A DNA stretch of 64,000 nt from Brachybacterium paraconglomeratum (GTDB lineage Bacteria > Actinomycetota > Actinomycetes > Actinomycetales > Dermabacteraceae): positions 1-64,000 of the forward strand of contig NZ_ML133861.1 of assembly GCF_003994255.1 (NCBI RefSeq), in the 5' to 3' direction. Of the stretch, positions 15,830 to 25,416 are shown piece by piece. Below the pieces are notes generated by a model. That model did no database searches. It worked only from the letters and a program-made list of their open reading frames with translations, and was not told where the DNA came from. Positions within the stretch are counted from its first letter, which is position 1. Each line of letters opens with the position of its first letter. A program made the position numbers and the translations under genes.

Positions 15830-17091
15830 ACCACCAGTCTGCACTCTCGACCCTCGTCAGTGAACTGCTCCAGGACCCCGACCTCGCTCATGAGGAGCTG
15901 TTCCGCCGGCTTCTCCAGGCCGGACTCCAGGACCTCATCGATGCCGAAGCGTCCGTCAAGATCGGTGCGGAGCGTTACGAACGTTCCCCGTCCCGCTCGA
16001 CCCGTCGCAATGGCACCAGGGCAAAGCGCCTGGCTACCCCGGCGGGAGAGCTGGATCTGGCGATCCCGAAGCTAAGGGCCGGCTCGTTTTATCCCGCGCT
16101 GCTGCATCCTCGTCGCCGGGTCGACAAAGCGCTCTGGGCGGTGATCTGCACGGCCTGGATCGACGGCGTCTCCACCAGGAAGGCCGAGGACCTCGTGCGG
16201 GCGCTGGGCAACGAGTCCGGGATCAGCAAGTCCCAGGTCTCGAGGATCTGCGGCGAGATCGACGAGGTCGTCGCGGAGTTCCTCCACCGCCGCCTGGACC
16301 ACACTTGGTTCCCCTACTTGTTCCTGGACGCGACCTATCTCGACATCCGCCAGGGCGGCCGGGTCGTCTCCCAAGCCGTCGTCGTCGCCACGGGCGTGGC
16401 CGCGACCGGTCACCGAGAAGTGCTCGGGATGGCGATCGGTGACGCGGAGACCACCGGCTTCTGGACCGAGTTCCTCCGCAGCCTGCGCGAACGCGGGTTG
16501 AGGGTCTCCACCCCCGCCGCACCGGAAGGCGTGCTGCTGGTGACCAGTGACGCGCACGCGGGGCTGAAGCATGCGATCAAGGCAGTGCTTCCGGGAGCGT
16601 CATGGCAGCGCTGCCGGGTCCACTTCGCACGCAACATCACCCAGGCGCTCGGCTCGGCGCGCTCCAAGCCCGTCAACGCCCTGGTCTCCACGATCTTCGC
16701 CCAGACCAGCCCGGAAACGGTCCGCGAGGCCTATCAGCAGGTCACGGCCTCACTCGAGGCCTCCTTCCCGAAGATCGCGGCCATGCTCAAGGACGCCGAG
16801 GCAGACCTGACCGCATTCGCGGCGTTCCCCATCGAGCACTGGCGAAAGATCTGGTCGAACAACCCCATCGAGCGGGTGAACAGGGAGATCAAGCGCCGAG
16901 CAGACGTCGTCCAGATCTTCCCGAACCGGGACTCTGCGACCAGACTCGTCGGCGCAGTCCTCCAGGACCAGCACGAGGAATGGCAATACGGCGAACGCCG
17001 CTACATCAGCGACATCTCCCTACGCCGACTCGCCGACATGCTCACCAACGACACCCCCGAGACCACCAGCCGGCTCCTCATGACCGCCTGA
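15823..17091 (+). CDS. IS256-family transposase
   Basis: 422-residue DDE transposase of the mutator/IS256 family, full length for the family. The catalytic residues are visible: D169 in LFLDATYLDIR, D243 in VTSDAHAGLKHAI, and the glutamate in the IWSNNPIERVNREIKRR block (E350 or E355). The WQRCRVHFARN motif lies between the second aspartate and the glutamate. The N-terminus shows the usual conserved PRRNGTRAKRL-like DNA-binding region (TRRNGTRAKRL). The start is ATG at 15823, inside a hairpin arm. No disruptions are seen, so it is potentially active. Confidence 0.95.
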   Translation: MTHHQSALSTLVSELLQDPDLAHEELFRRLLQAGLQDLIDAEASVKIGAERYERSPSRSTRRNGTRAKRLATPAGELDLAIPKLRAGSFYPALLHPRRRVDKALWAVICTAWIDGVSTRKAEDLVRALGNESGISKSQVSRICGEIDEVVAEFLHRRLDHTWFPYLFLDATYLDIRQGGRVVSQAVVVATGVAATGHREVLGMAIGDAETTGFWTEFLRSLRERGLRVSTPAAPEGVLLVTSDAHAGLKHAIKAVLPGASWQRCRVHFARNITQALGSARSKPVNALVSTIFAQTSPETVREAYQQVTASLEASFPKIAAMLKDAEADLTAFAAFPIEHWRKIWSNNPIERVNREIKRRADVVQIFPNRDSATRLVGAVLQDQHEEWQYGERRYISDISLRRLADMLTNDTPETTSRLLMTA

Positions 17092-17129
17092 CCCAAAAGC
17101 CACCACACAACGGGACTTGACCGGGATGA

Positions 17130-17369
17130 GCGCAGCTAGCGCAGCTCTTCCACAGCGCCGAGGGGGAGGAGCATGCCGTCGCCTGGGCTCGTGACGTGCT
17201 CACCAAGGACAGACTGGACGCCGCCCGGAGCCCGTTGCGCTCGCTGCGCGCCCTCCGCCGTGCCGAGCGGCGCCTCGGTCTGATCACCGCCCGCTATCTC
17301 GTCGACGCCGTCGCAGGTCGCGGGGAGCGGGGCGATGGGGGAATGCGGCGCAGTCGCCTGATGCACTGA
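17130..17369 (+). pseudogene. truncated gene tail next to the IS256 element
   Basis: An open frame of 79 codons begins immediately after the IS right end and reads AQLFHSAEGEEHAVAWARDV, then a basic helical stretch (RSPLRSLRALRRAERRLGL) and ITARYLVDAV, ending at 17369. Codon use looks coding, but there is no proper start and I do not recognise the family. It is most likely the C-terminus of a chromosomal gene whose 5' part was lost when the island or IS inserted. It could instead be a fortuitous frame. Confidence 0.4.
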
Positions 17370-17481
17370 CGGTGCACCCACCGCCGACGGGGGCTCGGCA
17401 GATTAGGACGGTCCGAGCCCGTGCCCGCCGACGTGCGTACGCGCTCCGCCGAGCGACTCCTCCCGCAGCACACAGGGAAGA

Positions 17482-17505
17482 GCCCCGAAGATCGATCTTC
17501 GGGGC
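17482..17505. terminator. terminator after qcrB
   Basis: The 24-base perfect palindrome formed by GCCCCGAAGATC and its complement lies 38 bases beyond the qcrB stop codon. It is strong enough to stop transcription from either side and separates the respiratory operon from the island remnants. Confidence 0.7.
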
Positions 17506-17542
17506 CCTTCTCGCGTACTCCGCTGCGGTGGTCAGTGAACGG

Positions 17543-19213
17543 TCAGTGCACGACCTTCTCGGCCGGGGTGCGGTAGTCGCCGCCCGTGGCCTCGTCGATG
17601 ACGTGCTTCTCGTGGCCGGCATGCTCGAGCGCCTCGCGGAGCGACGCCGGGGTGACCGGCTCGATGCGGTCCTTGAAGAAGAAGCTGGTGGCCTTGGCAC
17701 GCAGGGAGGAGACTCCCTTGCCCGCCTTGAGCGGACGGTAGTCGTCGTGGGCGACGAGCTCCCAGCGCTCGTACTCGTCCAGCGGCTCGTGGATCTCGAT
17801 CATGTCACCGGAGCCGGTGCGGACGATGCGGGAGGTCTCCCGGCCGTGCAGCACGAGATCGCGCTTCTGACGCTGGATCGAGAGGCACAGGCGCTTCGTG
17901 ATGTAGAAGGCGAGCACCGGGGCCACGAAGAACGACACACGGAACAGCCAGGTGAGGTCGTTGATCGAGAGCTGCAGGGCGATCGCGATCAGGTCGTTGG
18001 TCGCCGCCAGCGCGAGGATCAGGTACGAGACGATCCAGGCGACGCCGATGCCGGTGCGCACCGGCGCGTTGTACGGCTTGTCCGCGAGGTGGTGCTCGCG
18101 ATCGTCACCGGTGACCCAGGCCTCGATGAAGGGGAACAGGGCGAGGAACGCCAGCATCGCGCCGTAGATCGCCATCGGGATCAGCATGTTCAGCGAGAGG
18201 ACGTACCCGAAGACCGTGATCTCCCAGCCCGGGATGAGGCGGAGGCCACCGTCGGTCCAGAGCATGTACCAGTCCGGCTGCGAGCCGGCCGAGACGGGGG
18301 AGGGGTCGTACGGGCCGTAGACCCACATCGCGTTGATCGACGTGGTCGCCGAGATCAGCGTGATGATGCCGAAGACGAGGAAGAAGAAGCCGCCGGCCTT
18401 CGCTCCGAACACCGGCAGGACCGGGTGCCCGACCACGTTGCGGTTCGTGCGGCCCGGGCCCGCGTACTGGGTGTGCTTGTGCACGACCACGAGCACGAGG
18501 TGGATCGCGATGAGTCCGAGGATCGCAGCAGGCACGAGCAGGATGTGGATCGTGAACAGGCGCGGGATGATGTCCGTGCCCGGGAACTCGCCGCCGAAGA
18601 GCAGCATCGACAGGTAGGTGCCGACGATCGGGATCGCCTTCATCAGCCCATCGGCGATGCGCAGGCCGTTGCCGGAGAGCACGTCGTCCGGGAGCGAGTA
18701 GCCGGAGAAGCCGGCCGCCATGCCCAGGATCATCAGCGAGAAGCCGATGAGCCAGTTGAGCTCGCGGGGCTTGCGGAAGGCGCCGGTGAAGAAGACGCGG
18801 AACATGTGCACGAAGATCGAGACCATGAACACGAGCGCCGCCCAGTGGTGCATCTGGCGGAACAGCAGTCCGCCCTTCACCTCGAAGGCGATCTCCATCG
18901 TCGACTCGAAGGCGCGGGAGACCGTGGCGCCCTGGAGCGCCTCGTACGGGCCGTTGTAGATGACCTCCTCCATGGAGGGGTCGAAGAACATCGTCAGGAA
19001 GACGCCGGAGATCAGCAGGATGACGAAGCTGTACAGCGCCATCTCGCCGAACATGAAGGACCAGTGGTCCGGGAAGACCTTGCGCGCGAAGAACTTCACG
19101 AAGCCGGCGCCGGAGAGGCGCTGGTCGAGGAAGTCTCCGCCCACCGCGCCGAGCTTGAGCAGGCGGGAGTCGTCGGAAGACTGCTTCCGGGAGCTGGGAG
19201 TCGTGGTCGTCAT
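17543..19213 (-). CDS. qcrB: cytochrome bc1 complex cytochrome b subunit QcrB
   Basis: 556-residue membrane subunit carrying the two b haems and the quinone sites of the actinobacterial bc1 complex. Cytochrome b features are plain: long hydrophobic helices, paired haem-binding His residues (MHHWAALVFMVSIFVHMFRVFF; LLVPAAILGLIAIHLVLVVVHKHTQ), GYSLPDD and the Qo-site region near DPSPVSAGSQPDWYML. The extended C-terminal cytosolic tail is usual in this phylum. ATG at 19213 lies 4 bases after the qcrA stop. It is last in the ctaE-qcrC-qcrA-qcrB cluster and acts with the cytochrome aa3 oxidase as a supercomplex. Confidence 0.96.
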   Translation of the reverse strand: MTTTTPSSRKQSSDDSRLLKLGAVGGDFLDQRLSGAGFVKFFARKVFPDHWSFMFGEMALYSFVILLISGVFLTMFFDPSMEEVIYNGPYEALQGATVSRAFESTMEIAFEVKGGLLFRQMHHWAALVFMVSIFVHMFRVFFTGAFRKPRELNWLIGFSLMILGMAAGFSGYSLPDDVLSGNGLRIADGLMKAIPIVGTYLSMLLFGGEFPGTDIIPRLFTIHILLVPAAILGLIAIHLVLVVVHKHTQYAGPGRTNRNVVGHPVLPVFGAKAGGFFFLVFGIITLISATTSINAMWVYGPYDPSPVSAGSQPDWYMLWTDGGLRLIPGWEITVFGYVLSLNMLIPMAIYGAMLAFLALFPFIEAWVTGDDREHHLADKPYNAPVRTGIGVAWIVSYLILALAATNDLIAIALQLSINDLTWLFRVSFFVAPVLAFYITKRLCLSIQRQKRDLVLHGRETSRIVRTGSGDMIEIHEPLDEYERWELVAHDDYRPLKAGKGVSSLRAKATSFFFKDRIEPVTPASLREALEHAGHEKHVIDEATGGDYRTPAEKVVH

Positions 19214-19217
19214 GAGA

Positions 19218-20279
19218 TCACTTGTCCTTGTGGATGTTCCAGAAGCTGGGACCGATCGGCTCGGTGAAGTCGCCGGGGGCCACGAGATACCCCTCGGCGT
19301 CGACCTCGATCGGCAGCTGCGGCAGCGGACGGTGGGCCGGGCCGAAGATCACCTTGGCGCCGTCGGTGACGTCGAAGGTGGACTGGTGGCACGGGCAGAG
19401 CATGTGGTGCGTCTGCTGCTCGAACAGCGCGACCGGGCAGCCGACGTGCGTGCAGATCTTCGAGAACGCGAGCACGCCCTCCACGCCCATCGACATCGAC
19501 TCGTCGTTCTTCGCGAGCTTGGGGTCGATGCGCACGATCACGGCCGCGGCCTTCGCGCGCTCCTCGAGGCGGTGCGGGGTCTCGTCGGTGAGGCCCTCGG
19601 GCATGACGTGGAAGATCGAGTTCATCGCGACGTCGGAGAGCTTGATCGGCGTGCCGTCGTGGTCCCGGGCGAGGCGCTGGCCCGGGTTCTGGCCCCAGAA
19701 GGTGTGGTGGAGCTTGTTGCCCGGGAGCGGGCCCAGCGTCGACAGCGGGGCGAGCACGGCGATGGGCAGGGCCGCGAGAGCCGCCACCATCGCGGTGACC
19801 ATGACGGGACGACGGCCGATGCCGGTCTCCGCCAGACCGCTGGTGATCATCTCGGCAGCGGCCTTGCGCGTCTCGTCGGAGCCGCGGACGTCATGGCGCT
19901 CCTCGACCCACTCCTCGTCGGGCATGAGCGTCTTGGCCCAGTGCACCGCTGCGGCGCCGATGAAGAACACCGCGATCGCGAGACCGAGGCCCGTGACGAG
20001 GTTGGACCACCACAGCGCGCGGGGAGTGCCCTCCTCCGCGAAGATGTTGGTGTCCAGCGGCGTGACGAGGAAGTACGCCGCGATGAAGATGACCGTCCCG
20101 ACCACGCTGAGGAGGAACATGAAGGCGACGAGTCGCTCGGCGCGCTTCTCCGCGGGCTTGGAGATGTCGGTCTGACGGGGGGTGTGGGGAGGCAGACCCG
20201 GGTTCGGGAACCCGCCGCCCTCCTTGGGGGCGAGGGTGCTGACCCGGGTGGGGGAGCTGCCGTCGGTGTTGGTGTTCAT
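19218..20279 (-). CDS. qcrA: cytochrome bc1 complex Rieske iron-sulfur subunit QcrA
   Basis: 353-residue Rieske protein of the actinobacterial type, with three N-terminal transmembrane helices before the soluble domain. The [2Fe-2S] ligands are in CTHVGCPVAL and CPCHQSTFDV (two Cys and two His, plus the disulfide-forming cysteines). The N-terminus MNTNTDGSSPTRVSTLAPKE is hydrophilic. I chose ATG at 20279 as start; a GTG 12 bases upstream is an alternative. It is located between qcrC and qcrB with gaps of only a few bases. Confidence 0.95.
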   Translation of the reverse strand: MNTNTDGSSPTRVSTLAPKEGGGFPNPGLPPHTPRQTDISKPAEKRAERLVAFMFLLSVVGTVIFIAAYFLVTPLDTNIFAEEGTPRALWWSNLVTGLGLAIAVFFIGAAAVHWAKTLMPDEEWVEERHDVRGSDETRKAAAEMITSGLAETGIGRRPVMVTAMVAALAALPIAVLAPLSTLGPLPGNKLHHTFWGQNPGQRLARDHDGTPIKLSDVAMNSIFHVMPEGLTDETPHRLEERAKAAAVIVRIDPKLAKNDESMSMGVEGVLAFSKICTHVGCPVALFEQQTHHMLCPCHQSTFDVTDGAKVIFGPAHRPLPQLPIEVDAEGYLVAPGDFTEPIGPSFWNIHKDK

Positions 20280-20287
20280 GCTCGCAT

Positions 20288-21088
20288 TCACTTGGCCTTC
20301 GCCCCCAGCCACACGGCGGCGCCGAGGAGCAGGGACAGGATGATCGTCCAGGCGTACAGGCCCTCGGTCACGGGGCCGAGGGAGCCCAGGGAGATGCCGC
20401 CGGGGGAGCCGGTCTCCTCGAGGGTCTCGAGGTAGGTGATGACGTCCCGCTTGTCCTCGGGCGAGAGGTTGGTCTCGTTGAAGACCGGCATGTTCTGGGG
20501 ACCGGTGTCCATGGCCTCGTAGACGTGCTTGCCCTCGACGCCCACGACCGGCGGGGCGTACTTGCCTCGGGTCAGCGCACCGCCGGCACCGGCGGCGTTG
20601 TGGCACATGGCGCAGTTCATGCGGAAGATCTCGCCGCCGCGCTCGGCGTTGCCCTTGCTGGTGTCCAGCCACTCCTCGTCCGGCACCGACGGGCCGGGGC
20701 CGAGCGAGGCCACGTACGCGGCGAGCTGACGGGTCTGCTCCTCGTTCATCTGCTGCGGCTTCTGGCGGGCCTGGGCGCCGGAGGCCTGCATGGGCATGCG
20801 GCCCGTGCCGACCTGGAAGTCGACGGCGGCGGCGCCCACGCCGATCAGCGAGGGGCCGAGGGTCTGACCGTCGGGGTCGCTGAGACCCGCGGCATCAAGT
20901 CCATGGCAGGTCGCGCAGTTGGCGAGGAAGAGGGCACGACCTTGCTCGACTTCGCTGTCGGTGTAGGCCTCGGCCTGGGCCGCCTGCGGCTGCAGGGCCG
21001 CGTACAGCCCGCCGGTCGCGACGAGCGCGAGCAGCAGGATCACGAGTAGCGCCATCGGGTGATGACGACGTGCGGCGAGAGCCTTCAC
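20288..21088 (-). CDS. qcrC: dihaem cytochrome c subunit QcrC
   Basis: 266-residue membrane-anchored cytochrome cc of the bc1 complex. There are two CxxCH haem sites: NCATCHGLD in the N-terminal half and NCAMCHNAA in the C-terminal half. There is an N-terminal hydrophobic anchor (HPMALLVILLLALVATGGLYA) and a second transmembrane helix at the C-terminus. The two haem domains substitute for soluble cytochrome c, delivering electrons directly to the aa3 oxidase. The order downstream of ctaE is the standard one. Confidence 0.95.
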   Translation of the reverse strand: MKALAARRHHPMALLVILLLALVATGGLYAALQPQAAQAEAYTDSEVEQGRALFLANCATCHGLDAAGLSDPDGQTLGPSLIGVGAAAVDFQVGTGRMPMQASGAQARQKPQQMNEEQTRQLAAYVASLGPGPSVPDEEWLDTSKGNAERGGEIFRMNCAMCHNAAGAGGALTRGKYAPPVVGVEGKHVYEAMDTGPQNMPVFNETNLSPEDKRDVITYLETLEETGSPGGISLGSLGPVTEGLYAWTIILSLLLGAAVWLGAKAK

Positions 21089-21173
21089 GGTTCGGACCTC
21101 GATTCGTGGAGGGGGCGGGCGGGGAGGGACAGGAGTTCGGGGGTGCGTTGGGGCCCGGGGGCCGCTGCGCGGA

Positions 21174-21908
21174 TCAGAAGATCGTCCAGTCGAAGTCGAC
21201 CGGGACCACGTGGCCGGAGGAGGTGCCGGTCAGGATCGGGTCGAGCATGTACACGACGAAGAAGAGCACGATCCAGACCACGTCGACGAAGTGCCAGTAA
21301 TAGGAGACGCAGATCGCCGAGACCTGCTCGTGGGCCGTGAAGCTCTCGGCGACGTAGGCGCGCATCAGCACCATCAGGAAGGCGACGAGGCCGCCGATCA
21401 CGTGGAGGCCGTGGAAGCCGGTGGCGAGGTAGAAGACCGAGCTGAACGGCGAGGACGACATCGTGACGCCACTGTGGATGAGCTCGGCGTACTCGTAGGC
21501 CTGGCCCGAGACGAAGATCGCGCCGAGGATGAAGGTGAGCGTGTACCACTCGATCATCCCCCAGCCGGCGATGTTGAAGATCGAGCCCTCGCGGCGCTTG
21601 CGCGGCGAGAAGGACTGCCCCCAGGGGAAGCGGCCCTCGGCGACGAAGACGCCGATCTGGCAGGTGACGGAGCTGAAGACCAGGATCGAGGTGTTCAGCA
21701 GCGCGAAGCCATGGGTGAAGTTCGACTGGCCCTCGGCGAAGGTCTCCGGCGCCAACGACCGCAGCGTGAAGTACATCGCGAACAGGCCGCCGAAGAACAT
21801 GAGCTCGCTGGCGAGCCAGACGAGGGTGCCGATCTGCGTCGGGTTCGGGCGGCCGACCGCTGGGGCGGCAGCGGGGGAGGAGCGCACAGGCAGAGTCGCA
21901 GTAGTCAC
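21174..21908 (-). CDS. ctaE: cytochrome c oxidase subunit III
   Basis: 244-residue subunit III of the aa3-type terminal oxidase with about five to six transmembrane helices. Conserved family segments include ASELMFFGGLFAMYF, GFHGLHVIGGLVAFL and SYYWHFVDVVWIVLFFVVYM. The start is GTG at 21908. A -10-like CATAAT on the minus strand ends 6 bases before the GTG, so the mRNA is likely leaderless. It opens the ctaE-qcrCAB operon; ctaC/ctaD are not in the window. Confidence 0.94.
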   Translation of the reverse strand: MTTATLPVRSSPAAAPAVGRPNPTQIGTLVWLASELMFFGGLFAMYFTLRSLAPETFAEGQSNFTHGFALLNTSILVFSSVTCQIGVFVAEGRFPWGQSFSPRKRREGSIFNIAGWGMIEWYTLTFILGAIFVSGQAYEYAELIHSGVTMSSSPFSSVFYLATGFHGLHVIGGLVAFLMVLMRAYVAESFTAHEQVSAICVSYYWHFVDVVWIVLFFVVYMLDPILTGTSSGHVVPVDFDWTIF

Positions 21909-22145
21909 GTCACCATTATGTCGTGTCGTCAGATTCGGTGTGTCGGTTCACGACGACCGAGCACATCGCGGGGCCTGCGCCCCGGGCGGACCGTGCCAGC
22001 ATAGCCCTCCTGACGGCCTGTCACGAACCAGGACACGCGTCGATACGCCCAGGTGATCGACCATGTGCGTGCGTCGTGACCGTTCCGTGATCCGATCCGT
22101 GACCAGGGCGACGGTGCACCCGCTCGCAGGTGCGATGATCGAGGC
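21909..22145. promoter_or_regulatory. divergent promoter region ctaE / trpD
   Basis: This 237-base region lies between the minus-strand respiratory operon and plus-strand trpD. A CATAAT -10 for ctaE is visible at 21915-21920 (minus strand). I see no clear trpD promoter and no attenuator-like run of tryptophan codons. Confidence 0.4.
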
Positions 22146-23228
<1,083 letters not shown>

Positions 23229-23238
23229 GCGCGCTCCC

Positions 23239-23520
23239 TCAGCCCTCGAGACCCAGGTCGAAGGCGGCGTCGAGGTCCCGCTTCGAGTAGGTCTTGAAGG
23301 CGATGTTGGTGGTGGTGTCCCGGACGCCCTCGACCCGGCTGAGCGAGCCGGCGATCACGCCGGCGAGGTCCTCGTGGTTCCGCACACGGGCCACCGCGAT
23401 CAGGTCCACGTCGCCCGTGACGGAGTAGACCTGCTCGATCCCGTCGATGTCGACGATCGCCTCGGCGACCTCGGGGATGCGCTGGGGGTCGACGACGATC
23501 GAGACGATGGCGGTGATCAT
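23239..23520 (-). CDS. stand-alone Lrp/AsnC ligand-binding (RAM) domain protein
   Basis: 93-residue protein equal to the C-terminal regulatory domain (RAM) of Lrp/AsnC regulators: MITAIVSIVVDPQRIPEVAE, then GIEQVYSVTGDVDLIAVARV and GVRDTTTNIAFKTYSKRDLD. No DNA-binding helix-turn-helix is present. Such stand-alone RAM proteins bind amino acids and form rings, but their targets are mostly unknown. The ATG at 23520 has a good AGGAGA sequence. It converges on trpD with a 10-base gap. Confidence 0.9.
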   Translation of the reverse strand: MITAIVSIVVDPQRIPEVAEAIVDIDGIEQVYSVTGDVDLIAVARVRNHEDLAGVIAGSLSRVEGVRDTTTNIAFKTYSKRDLDAAFDLGLEG

Positions 23521-23570
23521 GGATTCTCCTTCGACGGGCGCGGGGGCGCCGAGCGGCTTCTCCCGTGAGC

Positions 23571-25235
23571 CTATTCCCCCGGAGCGGTCGAGGTCATGGC
23601 GAAGCGCCGGGAGAGGTGCTCCGCCTCGAAGCGGGCCCGGGCCGGCACCTGCCACGACCCCTCGCACAGCACCGTGCGCACGCCCTCGCCCTCGAGCCAC
23701 CCCAGCAGGATCTCGGCCTCCTGGTGATACCCCTGGCACAGGGGCGCGGCGAGCTCGGCCTCGCCGGTCCCCGTCATCGCCAGGGAACGCGCGAAGGGCA
23801 GGGGGTCCTTCGCCGCCGGCACCAGGGTGGTCCCGGAGAACCGTCCGTAGCGCACGGCCAGCAGCTCCCAGCCGCGTCCGCCGATCACGGCCTCGGTGCT
23901 GGGCCGGGCCGCGATGAGCAGCGGCACCTCCGCGAGGGCGCGCAGCCGGGAGGCGCGACGGGCGGCGTCCAGATAGGCGAGAGCTAGTCGGCGCAGCTTC
24001 TCCGCCTCCTCGTAGCGTCCCGCGTCGACGTGGGCGCGCAGCCGGGAGGCGGCATGGTCGAGCACCTCGCGCGGGTCGGCGACCATGGCGCGGCGCAGCC
24101 GCTCGTGATGCCCGCTCGACGGGGCGGCGCTGCGCGCGGGATCGGCCTCCAGCGCGGCACCGCGCCCCATGACCGCGTCGGTGAGCAGCCCGCGCAGCGG
24201 CTGGGCGTCGTGCCGGGAGGCGAGGGGGCCGATGTGCGCCGAGCCGTCGGCCTCCGTACGGGCCAGCCGCGCCCCGCGCAGCCCCTCGCCCGTCGGCCCG
24301 AGCCGCAGCCAGTGTGCCGCCTCCGGGCGCAGCCCGCGCCGGTTAGAGGGCGGCTTCTCCTGCGCGATCAGCCGCAGCTCGCGCACGGCGGCCTCGGTGG
24401 CGGTGGCGCACTCGATCACGCGCAGCGACTCCGCGCGCGGCAGCATGTCCAGGATCGCGCGGCGCGTCTCGCTCGCGGTGAAGTAGGTGCGCACCCGGGA
24501 GCGCAGGTTCCGGGAGGTGCCGACGTACAGCACCGAGCCGTGCGCATCGAGGAACTGGTAGACGCCGGGGACCGAGGGGACGTCGGCCGCGAGGTGCTTC
24601 TTGCGCAGCTGCACGGGCTTGGCCCGGCGGTGGGCCGTGCCGAGGTCCTCGAGCGTCGAGGCGCCGGTCGGGCCCAGCCGGGCGATGATCGCGTGGAGCA
24701 CGTCGACCGTCGCGCGGGCATCCGAGAGGGCACGGTGGTCCGGGGTGACCGCCGCCCCGACATGGGCGGCGAGGGTCGAGAGCTTGTGATCGCGCACCTC
24801 GTCGCGGCGGAAGACCGTCCGGGCGAGTGCGAGGGTGTCCAGCACGGTCGGCGCGGGCCACTCCAGCGCGCACTCGGCAGCGCGGGCGCGCAGGAAGCCG
24901 ATGTCGAAGCGGGCGTTGTGGGCCACCAGCGCGGCCTCGGGCCCGACGAAGTCCAGGAACATCGGCAGCACGGTCCGGATCGAGGGGGCGCCGCGCACGG
25001 TCGCATCGGAGATGCCGGTGAGGGAGGCGATGTAGGCCGGGATCGGACGCTCCGGGTCCACGAAGGTGCGGAACTCGCCGAGCACCTCGCCGCCGCGCAC
25101 CTTCACCGCGCCGATCTCGGTGATCGCGTCCGCGGCGGGATCCGTCCCGGTGGTCTCGAGATCGACCACCACCAGCGTCGCCTCCGCGAGCGGGGTGCCC
25201 AGGTCCTCGAAGCTGAGCTGACGGCGTGCGGGCAT
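23571..25235 (-). CDS. DEDDh exonuclease fused to UvrC/Cho-like GIY-YIG nuclease
   Basis: 554-residue fusion. Residues of about 20-190 form a DnaQ/epsilon-like 3'-5' exonuclease: VVVDLETTGTD (D25, E27), HNARFDIGFL, and HRALSDARATVDVL for the late His/Asp pair. Residues of about 225-320 are a GIY-YIG domain like the UvrC N-terminus (VPGVYQFLDAHGSVLYVGTSRNLRSRVRTYF). The rest resembles the Cho/UvrC-associated region. Proteins of this type are widespread in actinobacteria, annotated as DEDD exonuclease domain-containing, and are presumed to act in DNA repair. The start is ATG 25235; the open frame continues upstream into repeat DNA but without homology. Confidence 0.92.
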   Translation of the reverse strand: MPARRQLSFEDLGTPLAEATLVVVDLETTGTDPAADAITEIGAVKVRGGEVLGEFRTFVDPERPIPAYIASLTGISDATVRGAPSIRTVLPMFLDFVGPEAALVAHNARFDIGFLRARAAECALEWPAPTVLDTLALARTVFRRDEVRDHKLSTLAAHVGAAVTPDHRALSDARATVDVLHAIIARLGPTGASTLEDLGTAHRRAKPVQLRKKHLAADVPSVPGVYQFLDAHGSVLYVGTSRNLRSRVRTYFTASETRRAILDMLPRAESLRVIECATATEAAVRELRLIAQEKPPSNRRGLRPEAAHWLRLGPTGEGLRGARLARTEADGSAHIGPLASRHDAQPLRGLLTDAVMGRGAALEADPARSAAPSSGHHERLRRAMVADPREVLDHAASRLRAHVDAGRYEEAEKLRRLALAYLDAARRASRLRALAEVPLLIAARPSTEAVIGGRGWELLAVRYGRFSGTTLVPAAKDPLPFARSLAMTGTGEAELAAPLCQGYHQEAEILLGWLEGEGVRTVLCEGSWQVPARARFEAEHLSRRFAMTSTAPGE

Positions 25236-25313
25236 GGGGGACAGGCTACGACGCGGCCCCGACAGCCGGACGTCGGGAGGCTGCGCGGGCACCGGTCCGC
25301 GACGAGCCCGGAC

Positions 25314-25365
25314 GCACGACGGGCCCCGCGATGCGCGACGGGCCCCACGACGCACGACGGGCCCC
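25314..25365 (+). repeat. three 19-bp-spaced copies of GC(A/G)CGACGGGCCCC
   Basis: The 14-base unit occurs at 25314, 25333 and 25352. The last copy is also the left arm of the fadD terminator. The two upstream copies could form alternative, longer-looped stems with the same right arm. Confidence 0.7.
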
Positions 25366-25393
25366 GGCACCGCCGGGGTGCCGGGGCCCGTCG
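25355..25393 (-). terminator. strong terminator downstream of the acyl-CoA synthetase gene
   Basis: Perfect 17-base arms (CGACGGGCCCCGGCACC and its complement) with a 5-base loop lie just past the stop codon of the minus-strand fadD gene. Bases upstream repeat the left arm twice. Confidence 0.75.
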
Positions 25394-25416
25394 GCCGTCG
25401 GGAGGCGCGCCCGCGC

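Larger units (their letters stand above)
15720..17116 (+). mobile_element. complete IS256-family insertion sequence
   Basis: The element is about 1.4 kb. Imperfect terminal inverted repeats (18 bp, 15 matching) lie at 15720-15737 (GTCCCTTAGCGTGGTGGC) and 17099-17116 (GCCACCACACAACGGGAC). They enclose a single full-length transposase gene. The bases after the right end (TTGACC) also follow the end of the remnant at 1-683, so the exact tip may extend a few bases further. I could not see an 8-9 bp target duplication. The left end lies in an IS3 transposase remnant and the right end in the remains of another gene. Confidence 0.8.

Noticed and set aside
17372-19267. 631-codon plus-strand frame opposite qcrB
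   Set aside because: Antisense shadow; the minus strand encodes a full cytochrome b with all haem ligands.
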